Positions 34,005 to 44,700 of a stretch of DNA of 64,000 nt are shown here, piece by piece. Below the pieces are notes generated by a model. The model saw only the letters and a program-made list of their open reading frames with translations, searched no databases and was not told the origin of the DNA. Position 1 is the first letter of the stretch. Each line of letters begins with the position of its first letter. Source of the stretch: Sphingobacteriia bacterium 28-36-52. GTDB lineage: Bacteria; Bacteroidota; Bacteroidia; Chitinophagales; Chitinophagaceae. The stretch lies in contig NCGN01000009.1 of assembly GCA_002281575.1 (NCBI GenBank), positions 124,001 through 188,000 of the forward strand. The letters run 5' to 3'. The position numbers and the translations under genes are program-made.

Positions 34005-35918
34005 TTGACTTCGCCCTTAGATATATTACAACAATATTGGAAGCATGCTGCTTTTAGACCCTTACAAGAAGAAATTATTCAAGCTGTATTGAAGGGAAAA
34101 GATTGTATTGCTTTATTGCCAACTGGAGGAGGAAAATCAGTTTGTTATCAAATTCCAGGCATCCTATTACCTGGGGTGAGTTTAGTCATCAGTCCTTTGA
34201 TAGCATTAATGAAAGACCAGGTTGATGCGCTGAATAAAAAAGGAATTACTGCTGTTGCCATTCATAGTGGAATGCAAAAAGAAGAAGTGAAGCAAGTTTT
34301 GTTGGAAGCAACCGAATCAGCTTATCAATTTATTTACTGCTCACCAGAAAGACTAGAAAGCCCGTTATTCAATGAATACCTAACTCATATACCATTTAGT
34401 CTTTTAATAATTGATGAAGCGCATTGTATTTCGCAATGGGGATACGACTTTAGACCATCGTATTGCAGAATTACAGAGACAAAAAGGAAGCTAGGGTCTA
34501 TTCCAGTTATTGCAGTAACGGCCTCGGCCACTCCATTGGTTTTAACAGATATTCAAATACAACTTGGCTTACATGAACCAAGCATTTTTAAGCAATCTTT
34601 TCTTAGACCTAATATTTCATATAGTTGTTTTGAACCGGAAAGTAAAATCAACAAAATTTTAGACATTTTACAAAAAGTTCAAGGGAGTAGCATTGTGTAT
34701 TGCAATAGTAGAAAGCAATGCAAAAAAATAGCTGAAGCCATTATATTACAAGGAATTAGTGCAGACTTTTATCATGCAGGATTAAACCAATTATTGAGAG
34801 AACAAAAACAATTGAGCTGGATTCAAAATAAAACAAGGGTGATGGTTTGTACCAATGCTTTTGGTATGGGAATAGATAAGCCAGATGTAAGAACGGTCAT
34901 ACACCACGATATACCAGATTGTTTAGAGAATTATTACCAAGAAGCAGGAAGGGCTGGCAGAGATGAAAAAAGGGCTTATGCGGTTTTACTATGGCAACAG
35001 AAAGATTTACTTGAGTTAGCACAAAATGGAGAAAAAAAATTTCCCCCTATTCCAATAATCAAAGAAGTATATCAAGCCATTGCAGACTTTTTGCAAGTAG
35101 CAGTAGGCAACGGAGAAGGAATTTATTATGATTTCGATTTCAACAATTTTATTACTCATTTTAAATTAGATCCGTTATTGGTAATGAATGTGCTACGAAT
35201 TCTAGAACAAGAAGGACATATTCAATTTAACGAACAAATTTTTTTACCAACGCAAGTAAATTTTTGTACAGATACCGAATCCTTAGATCAGTTTGAAATC
35301 ATGTACCCTTCATTAGAACCTTTAATTAAAGCATTACTCAGAACTTATGCAGGAATTTTCTATAACAGAACTTCCGTTTATGAGCAGACTTTAGCAAGAA
35401 TTTGCAGAACCGAAATAGCTACCATAAGCGTTCAACTAAAACAATTACATACGCATGGCATTATTGAATATTTACCAAAAAAGGAAACGCCTCAAATTCA
35501 CTTTCTATTAAATAGAGCGCCGGCAGAATTTTTACATATTCACCAAGACCATTATTTAGAAAGGAAAAAATTACATACGCAAAGAATTGCTACTATCACT
35601 CAATATGTTGGTCTTAGTAAAACTTGCAGAAGCAATTTTATAGGACAATATTTTGGAGACAACAGCACCATCGTTTGTGGTGTTTGTGATATTTGCTTAG
35701 ACAATAAGAGAACCGATATTTCTGCTGCCAATTTTAATCAAATAGAATTGATACTGAAAGCCAATTCATCTATCGGCATTGATATTGCAGTACTTATAAG
35801 TGAATCAAAAAATATTTCACCAAAAAAAATCTGGGAAGTACTCAACTTTTTACAAGCAGAAGACAAAATAAGCATCACCGAAGAAAAAAGAATTTTCTGG
35901 TTATTGAAAAATCAATAG
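34005..35918 (+). CDS. recQ: RecQ family ATP-dependent DNA helicase
   Basis: A 3'-5' DNA helicase of 637 residues. Motifs: FRPLQEEII (0), LLPTGGGKSVCYQ (I), DEAHCISQWGYDFRP (II), TASATP (III), SIVYCNSRK (IV) and QEAGRAGRDEK (VI). The RecQ zinc-binding cysteines are visible in the CRSNF...CGVCDIC region. The C-terminus is short and has no clear HRDC domain; a winged-helix-like tail ends the protein. The start is TTG at 34005, 5 bp after copA; the following TSPLDILQQYWKHAAFRPLQ matches the usual RecQ N-terminus, so a later ATG would delete it. Its 3' end overlaps the convergent HerA-like gene by 7 bp. Confidence 0.92.
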   Translation: MTSPLDILQQYWKHAAFRPLQEEIIQAVLKGKDCIALLPTGGGKSVCYQIPGILLPGVSLVISPLIALMKDQVDALNKKGITAVAIHSGMQKEEVKQVLLEATESAYQFIYCSPERLESPLFNEYLTHIPFSLLIIDEAHCISQWGYDFRPSYCRITETKRKLGSIPVIAVTASATPLVLTDIQIQLGLHEPSIFKQSFLRPNISYSCFEPESKINKILDILQKVQGSSIVYCNSRKQCKKIAEAIILQGISADFYHAGLNQLLREQKQLSWIQNKTRVMVCTNAFGMGIDKPDVRTVIHHDIPDCLENYYQEAGRAGRDEKRAYAVLLWQQKDLLELAQNGEKKFPPIPIIKEVYQAIADFLQVAVGNGEGIYYDFDFNNFITHFKLDPLLVMNVLRILEQEGHIQFNEQIFLPTQVNFCTDTESLDQFEIMYPSLEPLIKALLRTYAGIFYNRTSVYEQTLARICRTEIATISVQLKQLHTHGIIEYLPKKETPQIHFLLNRAPAEFLHIHQDHYLERKKLHTQRIATITQYVGLSKTCRSNFIGQYFGDNSTIVCGVCDICLDNKRTDISAANFNQIELILKANSSIGIDIAVLISESKNISPKKIWEVLNFLQAEDKISITEEKRIFWLLKNQ

Positions 35919-37486
35919 CGTTTTCGAGTACTTGTTCTTGAACCTGCTCTTCCACCCAAACCCAATGCCCCTAATAAACTTCGAGTGATAATACTTGCAG
36001 CAGTTCTTCCAACTTGTTTCACAATTGGATTATCAAAAAAGCTTTCTGCATTTTGCCTGATAGATTTTTCATCTTTTTCTTCAAGCTGGGCTTCTTTAGC
36101 CGCATCGGCTAATGCTGCAGTTTTTGCTTGGGCCTCAGCTAATTTTGCCGATAATATTTCATGCGCACTTTCACTATCAATTACTTGATTGTATTTAGGA
36201 ACCAACTTGCTTTTGGCATTAATTGTATTTATTTCCGCTTCTGTTAATACGTCCATTCTGCTTTGAGGTGGATTCAACATCGTATGTATCAATGGAGTTG
36301 GAATTCCTTTTTCATTTAACAGCGTTACAAAAGCTTCTCCAATTCCCAATTGGGTCAATAATTCATCTACCTCATAAAACGCTGATTCTGGAAAATTTTC
36401 TGCAGCCTGCTTAATTGTTTTTCTATCGGCGGCAGTAAATGCGCGCAATGCATGTTGCACTTTAAGTCCTAGTTGACTTAAAATGGAAGCTGGTATATCT
36501 TGCGGATTTTGAGTGCAGAAAAATATACCAATACCTTTTGATCTAATTAATTTAATGACTGTTTCTAATTGTTGTAACAAGGCGTCGGATGCTTCCTGAA
36601 AAATCAAATGCGCTTCATCTATAAATAAAACCAATTTAGGTTTATCCAAATCGCCTTCTTCGGGGCAACTGGCATACAATTCGGCCAATAACTGTAACAT
36701 AAAAGTAGAAAAAAGCTTTGGCTTGTCTTGCATGTCGGTTACACGCAAAATATTAATCATACCTCTACCATCATCACTAATGCGCATCAAGTCGTCTATT
36801 TCAAAACTTTTTTCACCAAATAAAATATCTGCACCTTGTTGTTGTAGTTCAATTACTTTTCTTAAAATCGTTCCCGTAGATGTAGTAGAAATTTTTCCAT
36901 ACAACTTTTCTATTTCCGCCTTCCCTTCTGCACCAATGTATTGTAATACTTTAATAAAATCTTTTAAGTCTAGCAGTGGCATTGCATTGTCATCGCAATA
37001 TTTAAAAATCACAGAAACCAACCCACCTTGGGTGTCGTTCAATCCTAATATTTTACTTAATAAAACAGGACCAAATTCAGAAACTGTTGCACGTAACTTA
37101 ACACCATTACCGCCCGTTAAAGTCAATAGTTCTGCGGGATATGCATTAGGCTTCCATTGTATTCCCAATTTAGCAGACCGCTCAATTATTTTTTCGTTGG
37201 ATACACCTTCCACAGCAATTCCACTTAAATCACCTTTAATATCCATCACTAATACAGGTACACTATTATCGCTTAAACACTCACTAATTAGTTGCAGTGT
37301 TTTTGTTTTACCAGTTCCGGTTGCTCCAGCTATTAATCCGTGCCGATTCATGGTTTTGAGTGGAATAAAAACATTGGCTTCTTTAACTACTCCCCCATTC
37401 AACATACCACAACCAATTTTTACCTGCTCTCCTTTAAATTGATATCCTTTTTGAACGGCTTCAGCAAATATGGTTGTATTACTCAT
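35912..37486 (-). CDS. HerA-like / DUF853 P-loop ATPase
   Basis: A 524-residue ATPase of the HerA/FtsK-like superfamily (DUF853, YjgR-type). Walker A is GATGTGKTKTLQ, Walker B LVLFIDEAHLIFQ, with the conserved FFCTQNPQDIP sensor region. The start MSNTTIFAEAVQKGYQF at 37486 is the normal family N-terminus; an in-frame upstream ATG at 37519 is less likely. Near the C-terminus is an alanine-rich coiled region (AQAKTAALADAAKEAQ) and a final glycine-rich basic tail (LGLGGRAGSRTSTRKR). Relatives are proposed DNA-translocating ATPases, with no firm role in this group. Confidence 0.88.
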   Translation of the reverse strand: MSNTTIFAEAVQKGYQFKGEQVKIGCGMLNGGVVKEANVFIPLKTMNRHGLIAGATGTGKTKTLQLISECLSDNSVPVLVMDIKGDLSGIAVEGVSNEKIIERSAKLGIQWKPNAYPAELLTLTGGNGVKLRATVSEFGPVLLSKILGLNDTQGGLVSVIFKYCDDNAMPLLDLKDFIKVLQYIGAEGKAEIEKLYGKISTTSTGTILRKVIELQQQGADILFGEKSFEIDDLMRISDDGRGMINILRVTDMQDKPKLFSTFMLQLLAELYASCPEEGDLDKPKLVLFIDEAHLIFQEASDALLQQLETVIKLIRSKGIGIFFCTQNPQDIPASILSQLGLKVQHALRAFTAADRKTIKQAAENFPESAFYEVDELLTQLGIGEAFVTLLNEKGIPTPLIHTMLNPPQSRMDVLTEAEINTINAKSKLVPKYNQVIDSESAHEILSAKLAEAQAKTAALADAAKEAQLEEKDEKSIRQNAESFFDNPIVKQVGRTAASIITRSLLGALGLGGRAGSRTSTRKRY

Positions 37487-37555
37487 AAAAATGATTTGTT
37501 GCAAAATACCTAATGCCATGCTCGCCGTAAAATAAATTTTAGCAGAACAATTAAG

Positions 37556-37563
37556 TACCTTTG
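37556..37563 (+). promoter_or_regulatory. -7 promoter element (TACCTTTG) of the second diheme peroxidase gene
   Basis: TACCTTTG ends 4 nt before the ATG at 37568; predicted leaderless transcript. Confidence 0.5.
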
Positions 37564-37567
37564 CAAC

Positions 37568-38500
37568 ATGAAAAAGTGGTGGATTATTGTGGGATTAGGA
37601 CTGGCTATTGCTTTCAGCAGCGGCTTTGACACTCCAAGTCCTGTAAAAACCAAAGCTCAGTTGGGGAAGAAGCTCTTCTTTGATTCCATACTTTCTAAAG
37701 ACAATACCATTAGTTGTGCCAGTTGTCATATTCCCGCTTTTGGTTTTGCAGACACATTGGCCATCAGTTTAGGCGTAAATGCAACACCCGGTAGTAGAAA
37801 TGCCCCTACCGTTATGAACCTTCGGGGTCATGATCCATTTTTTTGGGATGGCAGAGCAGCCAGCCTAGAAGAACAAGCATTGATGCCTATTGAAAACCCC
37901 GTAGAAATGAATCTTCCCATAAAGGAAGCGGTTAAAAGACTGAACAATAGTAAAGTGTATAAATCATTGTTCCTTTCGATTTTCAAACAGCTCCCATCCC
38001 CTAAAAACCTCGGCCTTGCATTAGCCGCCTACCAAAATACCCTTGAAACAGATGAATCTGCTTTTGATTTAGATGAAATGTCTGCTTCCGCAGAAAGGGG
38101 AAGACAACTATTTGTAAGCGATAAAACCAAGTGTTTTGATTGTCACAATGGGCCCGATTTTACCAATAATGATTTTAAGAATATTGGGCTTTATGATGGC
38201 TTAAACTTAACCGACGAAGGGCGCTATGCCATTACAAAAAATAAAGAAGACCTTGGTAAATTTAAAACCCCTGGATTACGCAATATTGCCGTTACAGCAC
38301 CTTATATGCACAACGGCATGTTCAAAACCTTAGAAGAAGTGGTTGACTATTACGATAACCCCTACCAATTTGTACCCAAGCCTATTAATATGGATTCAAC
38401 ATTAATAGAGCCGCTTAAATTAACGATAGAGCAGAAAAAAGATTTAGTGAATTTTTTGAAAGCACTTACCGACAAGCAATACCTAAAAAAAGCCCAATAG
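37568..38500 (+). CDS. Diheme cytochrome c peroxidase (CcpA/MauG family)
   Basis: A 310-residue exported protein with signal peptide (about residues 1-20) and two heme-binding motifs, CASCH (50-54) and CFDCH (189-193). RNAPTVMNLRGHDPFFWDGRAASLEEQA and LRNIAVTAPYMHNGMF are conserved CcpA blocks. It most likely reduces hydrogen peroxide in the periplasm using a cytochrome or quinol-derived electrons. It is shorter than the paralogue at 5170 and stands alone without an MbnP-like partner, which favours the peroxidase role. The following gene is a response regulator with no obvious link. Confidence 0.9.
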   Translation: MKKWWIIVGLGLAIAFSSGFDTPSPVKTKAQLGKKLFFDSILSKDNTISCASCHIPAFGFADTLAISLGVNATPGSRNAPTVMNLRGHDPFFWDGRAASLEEQALMPIENPVEMNLPIKEAVKRLNNSKVYKSLFLSIFKQLPSPKNLGLALAAYQNTLETDESAFDLDEMSASAERGRQLFVSDKTKCFDCHNGPDFTNNDFKNIGLYDGLNLTDEGRYAITKNKEDLGKFKTPGLRNIAVTAPYMHNGMFKTLEEVVDYYDNPYQFVPKPINMDSTLIEPLKLTIEQKKDLVNFLKALTDKQYLKKAQ

Positions 38501-38577
38501 GATATTTAACAAAAGATTGCACCCTGTTGCTGGGGAATTAATAGTAAATTATTGTTATTTCACTCAAAATTCTACAA

Positions 38578-39276
38578 ATGGAAGACAAGAAACAATACCA
38601 AATTTTACTCTGCGAAGACGATACCAACTTGGGCATGGTGCTTAAAAACTACCTAGAGTTAAATGAATACGAAGTAACACTTGAAAGAGATGGCAGATTA
38701 GGTTTAGCTGCTTTTCAGCGTGAAAAATTTGATATCTGTTTATTAGACGTGATGATGCCCAATATGGATGGATTTACGCTAGCAGAAGAAATTAGAGATA
38801 TTGATCCAGATGTGCCATTGTTTTTCTTGAGTGCTAAAACCATGAAAGACGATATTATTCAAGGTTATAAATTAGGTGCAGACGATTATATCACTAAACC
38901 ATTTGACAGTGAAGTATTGTTGATGAAAATAAAAGCCATCCTTAAAAGAAACGAAGAAGAAAATAAAATCAACGACAATATTGAATTTGATTTAGGTGGG
39001 TATCATTTTAATCCAAAATTGAGAGAATTAAAAATAGGCACTACCATGCAAACCCTTTCTCCAAAAGAGAATGAATTGTTGAAAATGTTAGCGGAACATA
39101 AAAACGATTTGTTACCCCGCGAAAGGGCATTGAAAAAGATATGGGGTAGCGACACTTATTTTAATGGCCGTAGCATGGATGTTTATATTGCCAAATTACG
39201 CAAGTACTTAAAAGAAGATACCAATATTGAAATTGTAAATATTCATGGAAATGGATTCAGACTGGTTGCTCCTTAG
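38578..39276 (+). CDS. OmpR-family response regulator
   Basis: A 232-residue two-component regulator. The receiver domain has Asp57 (CLLDVMMPNMDGF), the acidic pocket CEDD and Lys107 (ITKPFD). The C-terminal winged-helix DNA-binding domain covers about 132-230, with LSPKENELLKMLAEH and the RSMDVYIAKLRKYL recognition region. No kinase gene is adjacent, so the partner is unknown; kinases at 11076 and 17973 are both too far to infer pairing. It converges with ruvB. Confidence 0.92.
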   Translation: MEDKKQYQILLCEDDTNLGMVLKNYLELNEYEVTLERDGRLGLAAFQREKFDICLLDVMMPNMDGFTLAEEIRDIDPDVPLFFLSAKTMKDDIIQGYKLGADDYITKPFDSEVLLMKIKAILKRNEEENKINDNIEFDLGGYHFNPKLRELKIGTTMQTLSPKENELLKMLAEHKNDLLPRERALKKIWGSDTYFNGRSMDVYIAKLRKYLKEDTNIEIVNIHGNGFRLVAP

Positions 39277-39288
39277 GCTTAAATCCCT

Positions 39289-40320
39289 TTAGGTAAATAG
39301 CTCTCCAGCTTCTCCTCTTTTCATAACCACCCCTAGGTGATTGTAAGCTTTCAATGTGGCTTCCCTTCCCCTAGGGGTTCTTTGTAGAAAGCCTTCTTGA
39401 ATAAGGAAAGGTTCATACACTTCTTCAATGGTACCAGGCTCTTCTCCTACTGCTGTTGCAATGGTTGTAATACCTACCGGACCACCTTTGAATTTATTTA
39501 TGATGGCAGATAAAATACGATTATCCATTTCATCTAAACCATGGGCATCTACATTCAATGCTTTCAATCCATGCTGAGTAATGCCTAAATCAATTTTTCC
39601 ATCATTTAATACTTGTGCAAAATCTCTAACCCTTCTTAGCAAACCATTGGCTATTCTGGGCGTACCACGGCTTCTACCCGCAATTTCTGCTGCTGCATCA
39701 AGTGTTATTTTTGTACCTAAAATGGCGGCACTTCTTTCGATAATTTTTTGCAATACGGGTGCACCATAATATTCCAATCGAGACTTAATTCCAAAACGAG
39801 AGAGTAAGGGAGCAGTCAATAATCCACTTCGGGTAGTTGCACCTACCAAAGTGAATGGATTTAAATTGATTTGTATGCTTCTGGCGTTAGGGCCAGTATC
39901 TATCATAATGTCAATTTTAAAATCTTCCATAGCAGAATAGAGGTATTCCTCTACCACTGTACTTAATCTATGTATTTCATCAATAAACAACACATCGTTC
40001 GGTTGCAGATTGGTCAATAAACCAGCTAAGTCGCCTGGTTTTTCAATCACAGGCCCCGAAGTTTCTTTAATACTAACGCCCAATTCATTAGCTACAATAC
40101 GGCTTAGTGTAGTTTTACCTAACCCTGGAGGGCCATGAAATAATACATGATCCAATGCTTCTCCCCTTAATTTGGCTGCTTTAATAAATATCACCAAATT
40201 CTCAATTAGTTGGGGTTGGCCAGAGAAATCATCAATCTCCCTTGGGCGTATGGTATTCTCAAACTCCTTTTCGGCGGGGTTCAAAGCATTTAAATCGCTG
40301 TTCAGATTATTATTTGACAT
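39289..40320 (-). CDS. ruvB: Holliday junction branch migration DNA helicase RuvB
   Basis: AAA+ motor for Holliday junction branch migration with RuvA. Walker A is GPPGLGKTT, Walker B FIDEIHRL, arginine-finger/sensor regions [10 protein letters not shown] and [12 protein letters not shown], and the C-terminal winged helix ([17 protein letters not shown]). Length (343) is standard. A minus-strand TACTTTTG lies 7 nt before the ATG, so the transcript is predicted to be leaderless. It is divergent from the NAD(P)-binding protein. Confidence 0.97.
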   Translation of the reverse strand: MSNNNLNSDLNALNPAEKEFENTIRPREIDDFSGQPQLIENLVIFIKAAKLRGEALDHVLFHGPPGLGKTTLSRIVANELGVSIKETSGPVIEKPGDLAGLLTNLQPNDVLFIDEIHRLSTVVEEYLYSAMEDFKIDIMIDTGPNARSIQINLNPFTLVGATTRSGLLTAPLLSRFGIKSRLEYYGAPVLQKIIERSAAILGTKITLDAAAEIAGRSRGTPRIANGLLRRVRDFAQVLNDGKIDLGITQHGLKALNVDAHGLDEMDNRILSAIINKFKGGPVGITTIATAVGEEPGTIEEVYEPFLIQEGFLQRTPRGREATLKAYNHLGVVMKRGEAGELFT

Positions 40321-40327
40321 AACTCTT

Positions 40328-40335
40328 CAAAAGTA
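40328..40335 (-). promoter_or_regulatory. -7 promoter element (TACTTTTG) of ruvB
   Basis: Minus-strand TACTTTTG, 7 nt before the ruvB ATG; the presumed start site is at the initiation codon. Confidence 0.45.
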
Positions 40336-40351
40336 CAAATAAAGCAGTCCT

Positions 40352-40359
40352 TATCTTTG
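40352..40359 (+). promoter_or_regulatory. -7 promoter element (TATCTTTG) of the NAD(P)-binding protein gene
   Basis: TATCTTTG lies 16 nt before the GTG start at 40376, giving a leader of about 10 nt. It and the ruvB box are back to back within 32 bp. Confidence 0.45.
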
Positions 40360-40375
40360 GTAAAATTATAGGATA

Positions 40376-41047
40376 GTGCAAAGAAAAGCTTTAGTTCTAG
40401 GTGCAAGTGGTTTAACCGGCTCCTATTTACTCGAAATATTGTTGGAATCTGAATTGTATAGTCAGGTGACCATTTATGTTCGAAGGCCACTGGGTAGGTC
40501 GCATCCTAAACTGGTAGAGCAATTAATCAACTTTGCTACCATTGAATCTTGGACTGAAGCAGACGATGTGTATTGCTGCTTAGGAGCCACCATCAAAACA
40601 GTTAAAACAAGAGAAGCTTTTACTTTAATAGATCTTTACGCTCCGTTGCATATTGCCAAACTACAGTTAACTGCGGGAAGCAAACGCTTTTTAGTGGTGA
40701 GCGCAGCAGGGGCTAATCCAAAGTCGAGTGTTTTCTATAATAAAACAAAGGGTAGACTAGAAGAAGCTTTGAAGCAACTCAATTATAGTTCTATCTATAT
40801 TTTTCAACCTTCCTTTATTTTAGGGCCAAGAAAAGAATCTAGGTGGTTAGAAGAACTAGGAATATTTTTTGCATTAAAAGCCATACCAATTATGAAAGGC
40901 CGCTTCAAAAAATATATTCCAGTACACGCAAAAGCAATTGCTAGAAGCATGGCTTATTTTGCATCGCATTCAAAAACTGGCATTCATGTTATTCCTTCTC
41001 ATATCATTAAACAATGGGAAAAACCTGATTTTGTTCCCACTACTTAG
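40376..41047 (+). CDS. NAD(P)-binding Rossmann-fold protein (HTATIP2/oxidoreductase-like)
   Basis: A 223-residue atypical short-chain dehydrogenase. The N-terminal nucleotide-binding motif is VLGASGLTGSYLLEILL, followed by YVRRPL, VYCCLGATIKTVK, VSAAGAN and a Tyr-x-x-x-Lys-like FYNKTKGRLEEAL. The PSFILGPRKESR segment is a family mark. The start is GTG at 40376, supported by the promoter position and by the immediate Rossmann strand (QRKALVLGASG). Function is unknown; relatives reduce quinones or aldehydes or serve as NADPH sensors. Its end overlaps the convergent M23 peptidase gene by 8 bp. Confidence 0.85.
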   Translation: MQRKALVLGASGLTGSYLLEILLESELYSQVTIYVRRPLGRSHPKLVEQLINFATIESWTEADDVYCCLGATIKTVKTREAFTLIDLYAPLHIAKLQLTAGSKRFLVVSAAGANPKSSVFYNKTKGRLEEALKQLNYSSIYIFQPSFILGPRKESRWLEELGIFFALKAIPIMKGRFKKYIPVHAKAIARSMAYFASHSKTGIHVIPSHIIKQWEKPDFVPTT

Positions 41048-41747
41048 CCCATTGAATTAGGTTTAACAGTGTATCTGGATTAGGACAATTGCGTAGGTAT
41101 TTTTCTCGATCAGATAGACTGCATACGCCAGGGTAATCTCCTTTTTTATTTTCCATATCAAGAATCAATTGAAAATGCAAGTGTGGAGGCCAATGTCCAT
41201 TTTCAGCAGGTTCACCAAAATGCGCAAATACTTCTCCAGCATGAATGAACTTTCCTTCAGTTAAATGGGCTAGATCTTTTAATGCCAAGTGACCATATAA
41301 GCTATAAAACTGTGCTCCAGCAATTTGATGCATCAAAATAATGGTGGCACCGTAATCGCCATAGGCTTCATTAAAGGCAAAACTATGTACAATAGCATCT
41401 AAAGGAGCCGCTACTTCCGTTCCTGCATCACCCCAAATATCTACTCCTAAATGGATGCACCTTGCGTCTTCCTCTACAGCACCATCAAATACCCTACTTC
41501 TTGCATATACCGTTCTATGTTCATTATATCCACCAATACCATAAAGTGAATTGGCAGCTTGCAAAGTTTCTGTGATATACTGAGAAAACTTTGATGTATC
41601 TTCTATCAATGCAGTTGTTAATGCATTGTTCTCCTCCGTAAAATCTAATGCCAACAACTTATCCCTATGGGGATTAAAAGCCACAACAGGCTGAATATCC
41701 AACTGCGGATGCTGGCTTAACCAGAAATAAAAACTGTTTGAATCCAT
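41040..41747 (-). CDS. M23 family metallopeptidase (LytM domain)
   Basis: A 235-residue predicted murein endopeptidase. The zinc motifs are H-x-x-x-D in IHLGVDIWGDAGTEV and H-x-H in PPHLHFQL. No signal peptide is evident at the N-terminus (MDSNSFYFWLSQHPQLD), so it may be cytoplasmic or use another export route; some Bacteroidota LytM proteins of this size have the same property. It lies 10 bp after the start of the tricorn-like gene's stop, on the same strand, and is probably co-transcribed with it. Confidence 0.85.
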   Translation of the reverse strand: MDSNSFYFWLSQHPQLDIQPVVAFNPHRDKLLALDFTEENNALTTALIEDTSKFSQYITETLQAANSLYGIGGYNEHRTVYARSRVFDGAVEEDARCIHLGVDIWGDAGTEVAAPLDAIVHSFAFNEAYGDYGATIILMHQIAGAQFYSLYGHLALKDLAHLTEGKFIHAGEVFAHFGEPAENGHWPPHLHFQLILDMENKKGDYPGVCSLSDREKYLRNCPNPDTLLNLIQWAK

Positions 41748-41757
41748 GCTTAAAATA

Positions 41758-44700
41758 TTATTTCAACTGCTTTAATACTTCTTCTATGGCTTTGTCTAAC
41801 TGTGGATCCCTTTTATTGATTTTATCATTAAAATTTAACGGCACCATGATATCAGGAGCCACACCAGTTAATTCTAAATCGTTTCCATCCAAACTATAAC
41901 AACCCCAACTGGGTAAGCGTACAAATGAACCATCTACCAGTCCTGCTCCGCTGGTAAAAATAATCCAGCGATAGGTAGGCATGCCAATAATTTTACCCAG
42001 CTTCAATGCTTTAAACCCTGCTGCAGTCATTTCTGCATCACTTAAGGACTGTTCATTAATCAATAACACGATGGGTTTATCTGATGGACCAAAATTAGAT
42101 TGCGGCGTAAGTTTACCCTCGCGGTACTTCCAACGTAAATAGGTTTTCTGACTCAAGAACTTTAATACTTCATCGTGCACGTTTCCACCAGTATTATATC
42201 GAAGGTCTAATATCAATGCATCTTTTTGATACAGGTCTTGGGTCATATCAATGAAAAATTTCTCCAGTTCACCCAAGCCCATGTCTTTCATATTGTGATA
42301 AGCTACTTTTTTATTGGTTTTTGCATCTACTATGGCTTGGTTATTTTTAATCCATTCATCGTATAAATTAGGAGTAACAGTTCTTTGAGGATGAATATTT
42401 ACTGTAATCATTTTGCCATTTCTATTAAATACCAATTGCAACTCTCTATCAAAACTTGGCTTACTGAAGTAGCTGTTTCTATCCTTATTAAAATCTACCG
42501 GTTCATTATTTACTTTTACCAATACATCACCTGGCAAAACATCCATTGATTTTTTATCTGCTGCAGTATTGGCAATCACGTCTTTAATCCGATAAGGTTG
42601 TTCGTTATCAAAACGAATGCCTGTTTCCATAGTACGGTTAACCAATCGAATGGTTTCTTCTTCGCCATTAGAAGAAAATCCTTGATGAGAAGAATTTAAC
42701 TCACCCAATAAATCATTCAATAATACCCTTAAATCGGCCCTGGTATTGAGTGAAGGCAAATATGCTTCATACTTCTTTTTCATTGCTCGCCAGTCTACGC
42801 CGTGAAATTTTTCGTCGTAGAAATTCTGCTCCACTTGAGCCCAAGTTTCTTGAAAGATCTGTTTGAATTCAGCCGCTAAACTTCTTTGAAATGTTTGGGC
42901 AATATTCACTAGGTCTACTTTATTGGCGTCTAGATTGAATTTATAAATATTGCCATTGCCTAATAAAAATGTTTTATCTCCTGCTTCAGCATAATCAACA
43001 CTGTTGGCATCTATTCCATTTACCTTTTCTGTTTTACTAGGTTCAAAAGGATCGAGAATGGTTTTCCAAACTGCCATTTTACCTTCTGCATGATTGCTGA
43101 GATAAAGTAAAGTTGTTTTGTCTCCTTTCTTAATCACATTTAATAAATATTGTGAACCAAAACTAGGACCCACCTGCTCCAATCTTTCCATCAATCCATT
43201 AAAATCGATATTGATTACCAATGTAGGTTTAGTCGTGTCTTTCTTTTCAACTTTAAATAAATTATTGAATTTATCTGACCTAAATGGCTCATCCAATTTT
43301 TCTAAAGCCATTCTATATATTCTTGGATTGGCCATGCCAAATGGATAAGAAGGTTTGGTTCTATTACTTACAAAATAAATATGTTTTCCATCAGGAGACC
43401 AAATAGGATCTGCTTCGGTTACACCCGAGTTAGTTAAGTTGTAGGTTTTATTTTCTTTGATATGATGAATCAATATGTCTTGCTCAAAATTTTTAACCAC
43501 TGTAAAAACCAAATAGTCTTCATTAGGAGAAAATCCTGGGCTTGAGTTTTGCATTGCCCAGATTTCATCTTTCACAACCGTTTTGGTTTCAAAAGTTTTG
43601 GTATCCATCAATACAACTTCATCTCGTCCACTCAAATAAACCATTTTAGTTTTTGATTTATTTAAAACCAAAGAACGATTGTCTTTTGTAAGGTTGGTGA
43701 TTTGTTTAGGACTTGAAGAGCCATCTGCGGAAACCGAAAAAATATTTAAGTACCCATCAACTGTTTCATTAAATAAAAGCGTGTTGTTGTCAGAAAGCCA
43801 TTTTACTTCGCGGGCTCTTTCTGTATTCCCTTTATTTATTTGTTTTACAAACTTTCCTTCCACATCACTTACAAACAATTCGCCTCTTGAAATGAACGCT
43901 AGTTTTTTACCGTCATGTGAAATATCCATTGCACCAATCTTTCCTCGTACCTCATATTCTTTCTTGGCTGGTAAAATTTGGTTTCGATACAGTTGAATGT
44001 TTAAAAGATTCGATTTTTTATTAGCCACATTGTACCACCATAATTGATAGTCTTTTTCAAATACTATATAAGCGCCATTTGCACTTACAAGGGGCGTTTT
44101 AATGGAGCTATTAAACTGGGTAAGGGCTGTTTTTTTTCCATTACTCAAAGTGTATAGATTGTATTCACCATTGGCTTCATCAGAAATAAAATAAACTGCA
44201 CCTTCTTGATCAATTGTTGTAGCAAAATCCTTGCCTACCCAATCGGTGTGCTTTTGATAAGTTTTGGTTTTTATATTGTAGGATTGAATATCTGGATTAA
44301 ATGGACCCTTGTATCTTTTTCTAGCCACTTGATTATTGCTTTCCCAAGTATCATTAAAATAAATATCTCCAGATTTTGGATGTTCAGCAATTAAATGATC
44401 CATTAAAAAATAATGATCCCCAAATAATCGCTTAGGAGTGCCTCCATTAATACCTACAGTATAAGCAGATGCAGGACCATACCTACTTGAGGTAAAATAA
44501 ATGGTTTGACTGTCCCAACTAAAATTTGCAACTACATCTGATGCACTATGGAAAGTAAGTTGCTTAACTTCTCCTCCACTCAATGGCATAATATAAACAT
44601 CTGTATTACCCATTTGCTCCCCCGTGAACGCCAACCATTTGCCATCAGGAGAAATGCGAGGAGTTGTTTCATAACCCTGCATAGCGGTTAATCGGGTAGC

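Noticed and set aside
36723..37442. Long plus-strand open frame opposite the HerA-like gene
   Set aside because: It lies antisense to a well-supported ATPase gene, has no recognisable motif and its codon use is that of a mirrored coding strand.
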